A stretch of DNA of 30,053 nt from positions 1 to 30,053 of the forward strand of contig CAZAQL010000019.1 in NCBI GenBank assembly GCA_964487295.1. The letters are read 5' to 3'. The notes beneath the pieces were generated by a model that saw nothing but the letters and a program-made list of their open reading frames with translations, ran no database searches and was not told the DNA's origin. Below, in pieces: positions 16,136-24,910 of the stretch (positions are counted from its first letter, which is position 1; the number at the start of each line of letters is the position of its first letter). The stretch is from JAPEKQ01 sp964487295 (lineage in GTDB: Bacteria; Joyebacterota; Joyebacteria; Joyebacterales; Joyebacteraceae). A program made the translations under genes and the position numbers.

Positions 16136-16256
16136 GATATCCACGTGGAAGATACGCCCGGGCGCCGGAGAGCGGGCTGTCCGGGTGTGGTTCTCTCTAC
16201 CCATGTCAGATGATGAAGACCGAGTCACATCGCGCCCACTCCATGAGGAGGAATCG

Positions 16257-19200
16257 ATGCGCGGACAGCTCCCGCATGCCCTGACGGCGACCCTTGCGGC
16301 CGTGCTGGTCGCACTGCTCGTCGGACCCGCCGCGGCGGTGTCATTCAACGTCCTCGAGTCGGACCAGTCCCACACGGTCGTCGAGGTCGAGTTCCCGCCG
16401 GCCGAGCTCCAGAGCATTGAGCTCGATGGACGGCCGTACGAGCTTCTCTCGATCGACGGCACCAGCGTCCTCGGCGGCGTCGGCGATCCGGCGCTCGCGG
16501 TCGCGGCGACGATGATCGCCGTGCCGCCCGCCTCCGGTGTGGAACTCAGGGTGCTCGACGCGGAGTACACGACGGTCTCCTGCGGCGAGCTCATGCCGGT
16601 GCAGGCGGAGAACGCCGAGCCGGGAGCCGGGATCGCCCGTAACGACGGCGCCTACTCGCGAGACGGCCTCTTCCCGGAGGCCGTCGCCTCCGTCGGCGAG
16701 CCCGCCATCATGCGCGACTACCGGATCGTTCCACTCCGCGTCTACCCCGCGTCGTACGACCCGAAGGCGGGAGAACTCCGGGTGGCGCGCCGCGTGATCA
16801 TCGAGCTCGACTACTCCTCCCCGGCCCGCACGAACGTCAAGACGGCGGTCCGCGCCGAGTCACCCGCCTTCAGGGAACTCTACCGCGCGCAGATCGCGAA
16901 CTACGATTTCGTGAGCCCTGGGCGGTACGAGAGCGACTCCAGGGGCAAGTACCTCATCATCACGGCCGACACCTACTACGACAACATCGTCGGCTTCGCC
17001 GACTGGAAGCACCGCATGGGCTACGAGGTCGAGATCGCGAAGCTCTCGGTCATCGGCTCGAGCTACTCGCAGATCAAGAGCTACATTCAGACGGCCTACG
17101 ACACATGGACGGTCCCGCCCGAGTACATCCTCTTCGTCGGAGACACGGACCACATCCCGACGCACGGGAGCTCGAGCGGCTCCGACGACGGCTACTGCCA
17201 GCTCGAGGGCTCGGACCCCCTGATCGACGTCTTCTGGGGCCGCTTCTCGGGCGACAGCGACGCCGATATCGATCTCATCGTCGACAAGACGATGCACTAC
17301 GAGCGCACGCCGTTCATGGCGGACATCTGGTGGTTCCGGAGCGCATGCCTCATCGTGCGCGACGACTACGACTCCTCCGACGCGACCTACTACGAGGACA
17401 CCTGGCACGCATACGACCTCATGGAGAACGAGGGGTTCACGGTCATCGACACCCTCTTCCGCAAGAACGGCGACGATTACAACGACATCCACACCTCGGT
17501 GAGCAACGGCCGCGTGTTCGTGAACTACCGCGGTCAGGGCGTCTCCAACTGGTGGTCGCCTTTCGACGCGAACCCGAACAGCACGAACCCCGGGTATCGG
17601 CTGCCGGTCGTGATGTCGGCAACCTGCGGGACCGGTTCGTACAGCTCGGACGGCTACCCGTGCGAGACGTGGATGCGCGCCGGCACGGTCGGCTCCCCGA
17701 AGGGCGCGGTGGCCTTCGTCTCGACGAGCCGCATCGTCTCCGGCGGAGCGCACCTCAGAAGCGTCGTGAACCAGAACTTCTACACGGGCATCTTCAACCT
17801 GAAGATGCACAACGTCGGCGAAGCGCTCGCGCACGGCAAATCGTACGTCTACACGACCTACGGCGACGAGTACGAGTACGAGGGCTGGAGCGTCCAGGGC
17901 GATCCGGCACTCGACGTCTGGACGGCCTACCCGGTCGAGGCCGACGTGACGCACTCGCCAACGGTCCCGAGCGGACCGAGCAGCTACCTCGTGACCGTTG
18001 AGGACGGAGGCAACCCCGTCCCGAGCGCGCTCGTTTGCGCCTGGGCCGAGGGCGAGGTCTACGAGACCGGCACGACCGACGTCAACGGCAACGTCACCCT
18101 GAGCGTCAACCCGGTGCTCGCCGACACCATGTGGGTCACGGTGACGGGGCACAACCTGCACCCGTACGAGAGCTACGCCGTCGTGACGGTGGACGGTCCC
18201 TTCCTCCAGTACGAGAGCGCGTCCCCGGACGACTCGGGCGGGAACAACGATGGACTCGTGAGTCCCGGTGAGACGGTCGCGCTCGTGGTCACGCTCGAGA
18301 ACTCGGGACCCGACAACGCCACGAACACGATGGGTACGCTCCGGTCGAACGACACCTTCGTGACGCTCGTCGACACGACCTCCTCGTACGGCACGATCCT
18401 GAGCGGCGGCACGGGAGACAATCTCACGGACTTCACCTTCGAGGTCGGCACGGACTGCCCGGACGGCCACGAGCTGTCGCTCACGCTCTACGCGACGGCC
18501 GACGACGTGCGCGGCGCCTGGACGATCCTGGTGCCCGACATCACGGTCGCCGCGGCGGACCTGAATGTGGCGAGCGTCACGGTCGACGACGGCGGCTCCG
18601 GCGGCGACGGCGACGGCGTCCTCGAGGTCGGCGAGACGGCCTGGCTCGACATCGCGCTCGACAACGACGGCGCGCTCGGCGTGACCGGACTCTCGGGCCT
18701 TCTCAGCTCGAGCGATCCCTACATCGCGATCACCGACGGGGACGGATCGTTCGGCGACATCGCGGCCGGTGGCAGCGGCTCGAGCGCGGGGAACGCGTTC
18801 CGCGTCAGCGTGAGCCCCACCACGCCGCCAGCGCACGAGTTCTCGTTCGACCTCGCTCTCACGGGCGAAGCCGCGACCTACACACACACCGAGACCGTCG
18901 TCTTCACGGAGACGGCCGGCGGACTGGCCACGCAGAGCCCGACCGGTCCGGACTCGTACGGCTACTATGCCTACGACGATACGGACACCCCGTCGGGGAA
19001 CGCGCCGGTCTACGACTGGGTCGAGATCACGAGTGTCGGTTCGATCATCTCCGACATCACCAACGCCGACGCCGCGACGACGACGCTCTCGCTCCCGTTC
19101 ACGTTCAAGTACTACGGCACGAACTACACGCAGATCTCGATCTGCTCGAACGGCTTCCTCTCGCTTGGCGTCGAGGACTACCGCTTCGGCGACAACTCGG

Positions 19201-20264
19201 CCATTCCGAACGCGCACGGACCCGACGCGATGGTCGCCCCGTTCTGGGACGATCTCGACCCCTCTGACGGCGGCGACATCTACGAGTACTACGACAGCGC
19301 GAACCACCGGTACATCGTGCAGTTCGACGCCAACGTGCACTACGGCGGCGGCAACCCGGAGACGTTCGAGGTCATCTTCTACGATCCGGCCTACACGCTG
19401 ACGCCCACCGGCGATGGCGTGATCGTCTTCCAGTATCAGACGGTCGCCACGGTCGGGAGCGCGACGATCGGCATCGAGAACCCGGCGCAGAACGATGGCA
19501 TCCAGTACGTCTACAACGGCTCACACGACCAGAATGGCGCGACCGTGACGGAGGGGCGCGCGATCAAGTTCACGACCCGGGGTCCGCAGGGCTCGGACGT
19601 GTGGCTCACCGTCGAGGACTCGGAGATCGACGACTCGTCCGGCGGCGACGGCGACGGCGTCGCCGAGCCGGCGGAGGTGTTCGACCTCATTCTCACGGTC
19701 GGCAACGGGGGCGCTGGAAGCGCATCGTCGGTGACGGGAACACTCACAACGAGCGATACGGACGTCACGATCGAGGACGGGACGGCGGAGTTCGGCACCA
19801 TCCCGGGCGGCGGCAGCGCCACGAACGCGGCCTCGCCGTTCGTCGTCCGCGTGGCGACATCGCCCTCCGACGAGACGGTGGAGCTCGAGCTTCAGCTCTC
19901 GACGGGCAGCCGCTACGACACGTACGACATCGTGACCATCACGCTCGATCTCACCGGCACCGGGGTCGAGGAGCCTGCCGTTCCGCTGGCCTTCGCGGTC
20001 CGGCAGAACTACCCGAACCCGTTCAGGGGCGGGACCACGCTCGCGTTCGACCTGCCGCGACCGGCCGAGACGACGGTCGAGGTCTACAACGTCGCCGGAC
20101 GCAGGGTCACGGTCCTGGCGGACCGCGACTTCCCCGCCGGGCGCCATTCGGTGCGCTGGGACGGGCGAGACGCTGACGGGCACGCCGTCTCGGCGGGCAT
20201 CTACTTCTACCGGGTCGCGAGCGGCGCCAACGAGGCGATGCGGAAGATGATCGTCCTGAAGTAG
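16257..20264 (+). CDS. Secreted C25 (gingipain-like) protein with Gln at the catalytic His position and FlgD-Ig tail
   Basis: A 1335-residue exported protein. Order: signal peptide (1 to about 26); a C25-type propeptide (to about 215); a C25 catalytic-type domain (about 225-560); a small Ig-like segment; Asp/Gly-rich beta repeats at about 649, 767 and 1114, each with a D-G-x-G-D-G-D-G-like loop that may bind calcium; a nidogen-like beta domain (about 890-1088) with LPFTFKYYGTNYTQIS and FWDDL; and a FlgD-like Ig C-terminus (about 1243-1335) ending KMIVLK. Where active relatives read TGHG, this protein reads VNYRGQG (Gln427, codon CAG), whereas the nucleophile-position Cys457 (SATCGTG) is kept. 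ATG 16257 has a perfect GAGGAGG ribosome site and starts the signal peptide. The C-terminus suggests type IX-like or related surface sorting (inference). Confidence 0.88.
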   Translation: MRGQLPHALTATLAAVLVALLVGPAAAVSFNVLESDQSHTVVEVEFPPAELQSIELDGRPYELLSIDGTSVLGGVGDPALAVAATMIAVPPASGVELRVLDAEYTTVSCGELMPVQAENAEPGAGIARNDGAYSRDGLFPEAVASVGEPAIMRDYRIVPLRVYPASYDPKAGELRVARRVIIELDYSSPARTNVKTAVRAESPAFRELYRAQIANYDFVSPGRYESDSRGKYLIITADTYYDNIVGFADWKHRMGYEVEIAKLSVIGSSYSQIKSYIQTAYDTWTVPPEYILFVGDTDHIPTHGSSSGSDDGYCQLEGSDPLIDVFWGRFSGDSDADIDLIVDKTMHYERTPFMADIWWFRSACLIVRDDYDSSDATYYEDTWHAYDLMENEGFTVIDTLFRKNGDDYNDIHTSVSNGRVFVNYRGQGVSNWWSPFDANPNSTNPGYRLPVVMSATCGTGSYSSDGYPCETWMRAGTVGSPKGAVAFVSTSRIVSGGAHLRSVVNQNFYTGIFNLKMHNVGEALAHGKSYVYTTYGDEYEYEGWSVQGDPALDVWTAYPVEADVTHSPTVPSGPSSYLVTVEDGGNPVPSALVCAWAEGEVYETGTTDVNGNVTLSVNPVLADTMWVTVTGHNLHPYESYAVVTVDGPFLQYESASPDDSGGNNDGLVSPGETVALVVTLENSGPDNATNTMGTLRSNDTFVTLVDTTSSYGTILSGGTGDNLTDFTFEVGTDCPDGHELSLTLYATADDVRGAWTILVPDITVAAADLNVASVTVDDGGSGGDGDGVLEVGETAWLDIALDNDGALGVTGLSGLLSSSDPYIAITDGDGSFGDIAAGGSGSSAGNAFRVSVSPTTPPAHEFSFDLALTGEAATYTHTETVVFTETAGGLATQSPTGPDSYGYYAYDDTDTPSGNAPVYDWVEITSVGSIISDITNADAATTTLSLPFTFKYYGTNYTQISICSNGFLSLGVEDYRFGDNSAIPNAHGPDAMVAPFWDDLDPSDGGDIYEYYDSANHRYIVQFDANVHYGGGNPETFEVIFYDPAYTLTPTGDGVIVFQYQTVATVGSATIGIENPAQNDGIQYVYNGSHDQNGATVTEGRAIKFTTRGPQGSDVWLTVEDSEIDDSSGGDGDGVAEPAEVFDLILTVGNGGAGSASSVTGTLTTSDTDVTIEDGTAEFGTIPGGGSATNAASPFVVRVATSPSDETVELELQLSTGSRYDTYDIVTITLDLTGTGVEEPAVPLAFAVRQNYPNPFRGGTTLAFDLPRPAETTVEVYNVAGRRVTVLADRDFPAGRHSVRWDGRDADGHAVSAGIYFYRVASGANEAMRKMIVLK

Positions 20265-20406
20265 GAGGAGCGCCGGGCTGTTCGGCCCGGAGACGGACAC
20301 GGGCGGGCCGACGCCGACCCGCCCGGAAGCGCCGGGGCGGAGAGGACAAGCCCGCCCGAAACGGCGCGCGAGGGGTTCGCCCGGGGGGGAGGACGCCTCG
20401 CAACCG

Positions 20407-20438
20407 GAGAGGCCACCCACGGACGCGGGTGGCCTCTC
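20407..20438 (+). terminator. Strong hairpin downstream of the first C25 gene
   Basis: A perfect 12-bp stem, GAGAGGCCACCC (20407-20418) and GGGTGGCCTCTC (20427-20438), with an 8-nt loop, followed by GCTTCAT. The T tract is poor. Smaller GC hairpins (CCGGGC/GCCCGG near 20273-20290) lie between it and the stop codon. Confidence 0.6.
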
Positions 20439-20441
20439 GCT

Positions 20442-20660
20442 TCATGCCAGGTCGCGTGAGACAAAGCGAACCCCCTTCCGGACCCCGACATCGAGCATCA
20501 TCAGACCAAGCTTGGCCATGTCCCGCGACCGAAGCCTGAAGGTCCTGTCCGCATCGCCGCAGGTGACGGAATCCAGCGCGAACGTGTTGCTGATCGCCCC
20601 CCGCTCGATCCAATGACCGAACTCACCCGGCGCGGCGTCCCTCTCTTCCGCGGGGGGCGC
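20442..20660 (-). pseudogene. Apparent 3' remnant of a serine hydrolase / beta-lactamase-family gene
   Basis: Read on the minus strand, one frame from the terminator (20660) to a TGA (20444-20442) gives about 72 residues with protein-like composition and GC-rich third positions. Its end reads FRLRSRDMAKLGLMML followed by GVRKGVRFVSRDLA. This closely matches the pattern LRLTARDLAKFGLLYLNGG...G..IVS..WV found late in penicillin-binding/beta-lactamase-superfamily hydrolases (PF00144). There is no start codon or ribosome site. The upstream catalytic SxxK and YxN parts are missing, and the frame begins at the T tract of the neighbouring gene's terminator. I read it as a decayed fragment; chance resemblance cannot be excluded. 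Confidence 0.45.
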
Positions 20661-20698
20661 AAAAAGACCGCCCCCTCAAAGGAGTTGAGAGGGCGGTC
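20661..20698 (-). terminator. Rho-independent terminator of the second C25 gene
   Basis: Minus strand stem GACCGCCCTCTCAA (20698-20685) pairs with TTGAGGGGGCGGTC (20679-20666) with one G-U, a 5-nt loop, and a TTTTT tail (20665-20661). It lies 37 nt after the stop at 20735. Confidence 0.93.
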
Positions 20699-20734
20699 AT
20701 CATCATGGTCTGTGGTGTCGAGAGCGCTGTGACG

Positions 20735-23700
20735 CTACTTCAGAAGCACCATCTTCCCGTCGCGCCACTCGCCGGCCACCTCCATCCGGTAGAGGTACAC
20801 ACCGGTGGCGACCGCTCGGCCGGCCTCGTCCGTACCGTCCCAGACGATCTCGCCGCGGCCCGCCTCGTACTCGGACCCGCCGAGGGTGTTGACCAGGCGT
20901 CCCGTGACGTCGTAGACGCTCACGCTCACCGTGCCCGGCTGCGGCAGGGAGAACGCGATGCGCGTCATCGGGTTGAATGGGTTCGGGTGGTTGCCGTAGA
21001 GCTTGAGCGACACCGGCAGCTCATCCACCCCGGTGCTCTCGACGTGGAGCGTGACCGGGATCGTCACGCGCTCCCCGCCGTTCGAGTCGATGATGAGGTC
21101 TGCGTAGTAGTCGCCCTCAGTGAGCCCCGTCGCGTCGAACTGAAGTTCGATGTTCCCGGTCTGGCCTGCGTTGACCGAGCCCGTCGCGGGGTCGGCGACC
21201 AGCCAGTTGACCGGGCGGTAGATCGAGAAGGCAGCGTCGCTGTCGTCCTGGATGACCGGATCCGTGTCGCCGACGATCCTGACAAGGCAGTCGTCGGAGA
21301 CGGGACCCGCCACGTTCCACGCGTACGACCCGTCGTTGTCCGTCGACGAGACGATGTCGTACCAGGTCGATCCGCCGTCGGTCGAGTAGCTGAGCGACGC
21401 GTAGAAGAACTCGCCGGTCCAGGTCCACGTGATCGTGTTGACCTCGCCGATGCCCCACTCCTCGCCGCCGTTCGGAGCCGTGAGCGTCACGGTCGGACCC
21501 GGCGGGGGACTCAACACGACCGTCCCGGAGACGACGTGCGGGGCGCCGCCGTAGTAGTCGCCCGTCAGAGTGTAGCCGACCTCGAGATCGCCCGTGAAGC
21601 CGGGACCGATGGTCACGTTGATGGTCGACGTCGCGGTCTCGGCCGGGTAGATGACACTGCCCCATGCGCCTTCCCAGTGGATGGCGGCTCCCATGCCGGT
21701 CGTGCCGTCCCACGTGAGCGTGCGGCTCGAGACGACGAAGTCCGTGCACGAGTTCACGGTCACGCCGAACGGGAAGTCGAGGTCGATCGCCTCGATCCAC
21801 TCGTTGTCGCCGCTTCCGTTGTAGGCGAGGAAGACGATATCCATCGTCGTTCCGGCCTCGTACTCGTCCGGGTTCGACGTCACGGTCGACCCGGTGAGGT
21901 TGCGGGCGCTCCCCGCGTCGACGACGTCGATCTGGTAGTTGAGCACGCTCAGCGCCTCGCCGACGTTGCTGATGTAGAGCATCTCGGTCGTGGACTCACC
22001 CGGCTCGAGCGTCACCTCGAACGACATCGGCGCGACGTCGATCTCCGGCTGGTACGTCGGTCCGACCGTCACGGTGCCGAAATAGGGCATCGCGTTGAAC
22101 GAGGTCACCGTGAGCGTCAGCTCCTCGCCGTCACTCATCGTCTCCCCGATCGGGATCGACGCGTTGCCGGAAGCGTTCGCGAAGGCGGAGCCGTAGAGCA
22201 CGCCGTCGCGGTAGAGCGCGCAGAGTGCGCCCTCCTCGCCGGCCACTGTCACGTCGAAGCTCGTCGCGGCCGACTCGATCATGTCCTCGTGTGAGACGCT
22301 CAACGCCGACGGCGTGTCGGTCCGGACGCGGAGCGACGGGTCGCCGAAGATGTGCCACGTCAGGAACATGTTCGCGCCGTCGGTGCCCGACTCGTCCATC
22401 ATCTGGCAGCTGCCGTTGTAGCACAGGCCGCCGTACGTCAGCTTCTCCTCGGCGACGAGGAGATCGGTCACCTCATCCTGCGCCTGCATCGGCGGGTTCC
22501 AGGACTGGTTGATCGACGACATGTACGCGCCGATCGCGCCCGTCGGCTCTGTGCCATTCGTGGCGCGCAGCCAGGCCTCGCCGAAACACGTGTAGCTGCT
22601 GAAGTTGCCGTTGACGCACGCGACGCTGATGATGAACGGCAGCATGTTGTCGTTCGAGAGCGCGTTGATGTGCGTGTTCGAGAACCCGGACGAGCCCCAG
22701 CTCGTCGTCGAACCATGGCCCGTGTAGTTGATGATGCTCCGGCCGTCGTTGAGGCCGGCGGTCACCATCGCGGCGGTTCCGGTCGGATCGTAGATCTGGT
22801 CGACCTCGGTGTACGTGAAGGCCAGTAGATCCGTCCTGATGTTGTCCACATGCTGGTAGTCGTACTCGCCGTCGTCGCCGGGACCCTGGTCCGAGGCGAC
22901 TCCCATACCCTTGTGGTACCAGGCGCTCCCGGACATCGGCGTCTTCTCGTACTCGATGCTGCGCGTGACCTGGGTCTCCACCTGAGAGGTGTTCTCCGCC
23001 GAGAATCGGCCGATGAAGACCTCCGGGTAGCTGTCGGAGCCAGCCAGAAGCGAGTAGCTCGGGTCTGACGATCCGCCCGCAGCCGAGAGTGTCGGCACCT
23101 GCGCCGCGTCGCCGACAAGCAGCACGAAGGCGAGGTCGTTGGCGTTGTAGTAGTTCTGAATGTAGGTCTTGATCGCGTTCGCCGAGCCGCCGGCCGTACT
23201 CACACTCACCATCTCGCACGGCACGCCCATCTGGTTCTTCCAGTCGACGAACGGCTCCATGGCGGTCATGAAGCTGTCGTACGCGATGACGAGCATCCCA
23301 CCGGTCTCCTCGACCGGCGTGTATCGGTCCATGCGCGCTTCCTCGTAGTTGAGGAAGTGGCGCGAGTAGAGTCGCTCGAACTCGGCCACGCGCGGACGCT
23401 CGACGGTCCTCGACAGGACGTTGGTCCGACCGGCGCCGACGGCGCGCGCCTCGACGATGAGGTGCGTGTAGACGCGTAGGGTCTTCGTCGCCGGATTGTA
23501 CTGGAACGGGTTGACGACGACGGTGAGACCACGGACGTCGCGCATGATGTAGGGATCACGCGCGAACGCGACCTCACTCGGGTACCAGCCGTCGGTCCTG
23601 TAGAACGGGTCGAACGTGTAGGACACGGTCGCCGGGTCGGTGGTACGGAGGATGGTGCCCTTCGACGGAGCGACCGGCACGTCCTCGAAGTCGACGTAGC

Positions 23701-24022
23701 TCGAGCCGAGCACGCGCACATCCATCCCGGAGGCGTCAGGGATGATGATGCTGCGCGCGACGAGCGGCAGCTCCGGGAGACCGCGATCGGAGGAGTGCGG
23801 CTCGCCCTCGAGCGAGACGGAGTAGTATGTCTCCCCGCCGATGACGACGGGACTTTTGGTGAAACTGCCGAGTTCGTACTCGATGACGGTCCGCGAGTCG
23901 CTCGACTCCATCACCGTCGCCGTGACGGCCTCGGCGCCGCCTCCCAGCGTCACGATATCCGCTGCCGACGCCGCCAGCGTCAGCGCCAGTATCATGACCA
24001 GCGCCAGGGTCGTTCCTCTCAC
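20735..24022 (-). CDS. Secreted C25 (gingipain-like) cysteine peptidase with FlgD-Ig tail
   Basis: A 1095-residue exported peptidase. Order: signal peptide (1 to about 20); C25 propeptide (to about 215); catalytic domain (about 230-600) with the dyad His436 in NYTGHGS and Cys469 in VACVNGN, 33 residues apart as in gingipain R; an Ig-like segment (about 600-690); a cohesin-like beta region (about 700-835); a Kre9/KNH-type repeat beginning TLTAPNGGEEW (about 844-940); and a FlgD-like Ig C-terminus (about 1010-1095) with NHPNPFNP and final KMVLLK. I chose the GTG at 24022 because GGGAGG precedes it by about seven bases and it begins a signal peptide. The frame stays open to 24196, but that part contains the promoter. 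It faces the Gln-substituted paralogue across shared terminators. Confidence 0.92.
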   Translation of the reverse strand: MRGTTLALVMILALTLAASAADIVTLGGGAEAVTATVMESSDSRTVIEYELGSFTKSPVVIGGETYYSVSLEGEPHSSDRGLPELPLVARSIIIPDASGMDVRVLGSSYVDFEDVPVAPSKGTILRTTDPATVSYTFDPFYRTDGWYPSEVAFARDPYIMRDVRGLTVVVNPFQYNPATKTLRVYTHLIVEARAVGAGRTNVLSRTVERPRVAEFERLYSRHFLNYEEARMDRYTPVEETGGMLVIAYDSFMTAMEPFVDWKNQMGVPCEMVSVSTAGGSANAIKTYIQNYYNANDLAFVLLVGDAAQVPTLSAAGGSSDPSYSLLAGSDSYPEVFIGRFSAENTSQVETQVTRSIEYEKTPMSGSAWYHKGMGVASDQGPGDDGEYDYQHVDNIRTDLLAFTYTEVDQIYDPTGTAAMVTAGLNDGRSIINYTGHGSTTSWGSSGFSNTHINALSNDNMLPFIISVACVNGNFSSYTCFGEAWLRATNGTEPTGAIGAYMSSINQSWNPPMQAQDEVTDLLVAEEKLTYGGLCYNGSCQMMDESGTDGANMFLTWHIFGDPSLRVRTDTPSALSVSHEDMIESAATSFDVTVAGEEGALCALYRDGVLYGSAFANASGNASIPIGETMSDGEELTLTVTSFNAMPYFGTVTVGPTYQPEIDVAPMSFEVTLEPGESTTEMLYISNVGEALSVLNYQIDVVDAGSARNLTGSTVTSNPDEYEAGTTMDIVFLAYNGSGDNEWIEAIDLDFPFGVTVNSCTDFVVSSRTLTWDGTTGMGAAIHWEGAWGSVIYPAETATSTINVTIGPGFTGDLEVGYTLTGDYYGGAPHVVSGTVVLSPPPGPTVTLTAPNGGEEWGIGEVNTITWTWTGEFFYASLSYSTDGGSTWYDIVSSTDNDGSYAWNVAGPVSDDCLVRIVGDTDPVIQDDSDAAFSIYRPVNWLVADPATGSVNAGQTGNIELQFDATGLTEGDYYADLIIDSNGGERVTIPVTLHVESTGVDELPVSLKLYGNHPNPFNPMTRIAFSLPQPGTVSVSVYDVTGRLVNTLGGSEYEAGRGEIVWDGTDEAGRAVATGVYLYRMEVAGEWRDGKMVLLK

Positions 24023-24212
24023 AACACACCTCCCAGCTCGAGGTGAACCAGCCGTACCCCGAACGTCGCGTCTGGGATAGACACGTCCACTTCGGGACCT
24101 TAGTTTTCCCGATTCAATCAACATACGATGTTTCACCGTAACGACCAAGCCGCCACGGCGGGATCGCAACGAATCGCTGCATATATTATACCACACTTTG
24201 TCAGTTTGTCAT
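24023..24212 (-). promoter_or_regulatory. Promoter and structured 5' leader of the second C25 gene
   Basis: Minus strand ATGACA (24212-24207), 16 bp, perfect TATAAT (24190-24185), with a start near 24178, so the leader is about 155 nt. The leader carries a hairpin: CCCGAA (24096-24091) with TTCGGG (24063-24058), and inside it CGTGTCT/AGACGCG around an ATCCC loop. No known riboswitch was recognised. Confidence 0.75.
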
Positions 24213-24350
24213 TGACCTTTTCTCGCTCTGGAGGCTCGGCGAGGCCGAAACTCCCCCTCTCCTCGCACATGACATTCTCCCCGGAGCGACTTTCCCGACA
24301 TCTCCCCATGAGCAAGGGACAATGCCCTCTCCCTTGTCTTGTGATGCACG

Positions 24351-24379
24351 AGGGGGCGCCCCGGTCCGGGACGCCCCCC
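24351..24379. terminator. Possible terminator hairpin between the NifX operon and the C25 gene
   Basis: GGGGGCG (24352-24358) pairs with CGCCCCC (24372-24378), with inner CCCGG/CCGGG. It would lie about 100 nt beyond the end of the minus-strand operon that stops at 24482. On the plus strand it is followed by ATTGTTCT. A weaker CAAGGGA/TCCCTTG repeat lies at 24313-24336. Confidence 0.45.
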
Positions 24380-24481
24380 ATTGTTCTCATGTCGGGACCT
24401 CGACCAACGAGCCGGCCTGGCGCAACGACCGGTCGGCTGACGGGTCCCGCTCCCCCCGGACGGCCCCGGGGATCCCATGCA

Positions 24482-24910
24482 TCAGTGGTCGCAGATGTTC
24501 ACGCCCGTCCTCAGGCGCCCTTCGAGGAAGGCCTTCACGACCGCCATCGCGGGCGCCTCGTCGATCCCGACGTGCACCTCGACGCCGTGCTCAGCGAACA
24601 GCTGCTGCGCACGTCGCCCCATGCCACCGGCGAGCACGACGTCCGCACCCTGGGACGCGAGCCACTGCGGCAGCACGCCGGGCTGGTGCGCCGGCGGCTC
24701 CTCCTTCGCGACCCGGGTCACCGTCCGCGCCTCCGTATCGACGTCGAACAGCATGAACTCCGCACAGTGCCCCAGGTGCATCGCCAGCCGCCCTCCCTCG
24801 ATCGGAACGGCGATCCGCATCGATCCATTGCCGCGGCGGGCGCCGTTCCCCGACGCGCCTCCCGCGACGTGTTCCCCTTCGTTCCCGCCTGTTCTCGCTA
24901 TCCTCATCAT
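24482..24910 (-). CDS. NifX/NifB-like cofactor-binding domain protein
   Basis: Up to 142 residues. The core (from about residue 31) reads MRIAVPIEGGRLAMHLGHCAEFMLFDVD, then PGVLPQWLASQGADVVLAGGMGRRAQQLFAEHGVEVHVG, the classic dinitrogenase iron-molybdenum cofactor domain (PF02579), which in relatives carries Fe-S or FeMo-co precursors. The start is ambiguous. ATG 24910 overlaps the preceding stop (ATGA), but AAGGAGG is only one base away; the next ATG (24907) gives a better four-base spacing. The conserved domain begins at an internal ATG (24820) with a weak ribosome site. The extra 30-residue Gly/Ala/Asn-rich lead is unusual. It is the last gene of the sigma54-type operon. Confidence 0.88.
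   Translation of the reverse strand: MMRIARTGGNEGEHVAGGASGNGARRGNGSMRIAVPIEGGRLAMHLGHCAEFMLFDVDTEARTVTRVAKEEPPAHQPGVLPQWLASQGADVVLAGGMGRRAQQLFAEHGVEVHVGIDEAPAMAVVKAFLEGRLRTGVNICDH

Noticed and set aside
16134..16256. Longer start for the first C25 protein at 16134
   Set aside because: That ATG lies in the -10 region; ATG 16257 has GAGGAGG and begins the signal peptide.
16860..19340. An 826-codon minus-strand open frame
   Set aside because: Antisense shadow of the first C25 gene; Val/Arg/Asp/Ala-only composition. The similar plus-strand frame at 20705-22294 under the second C25 gene was rejected for the same reason.
24023..24196. Longer start for the second C25 protein at 24196
   Set aside because: The extension contains the TATAAT promoter and a hairpin leader, whereas GTG 24022 has a ribosome site and begins a signal peptide.
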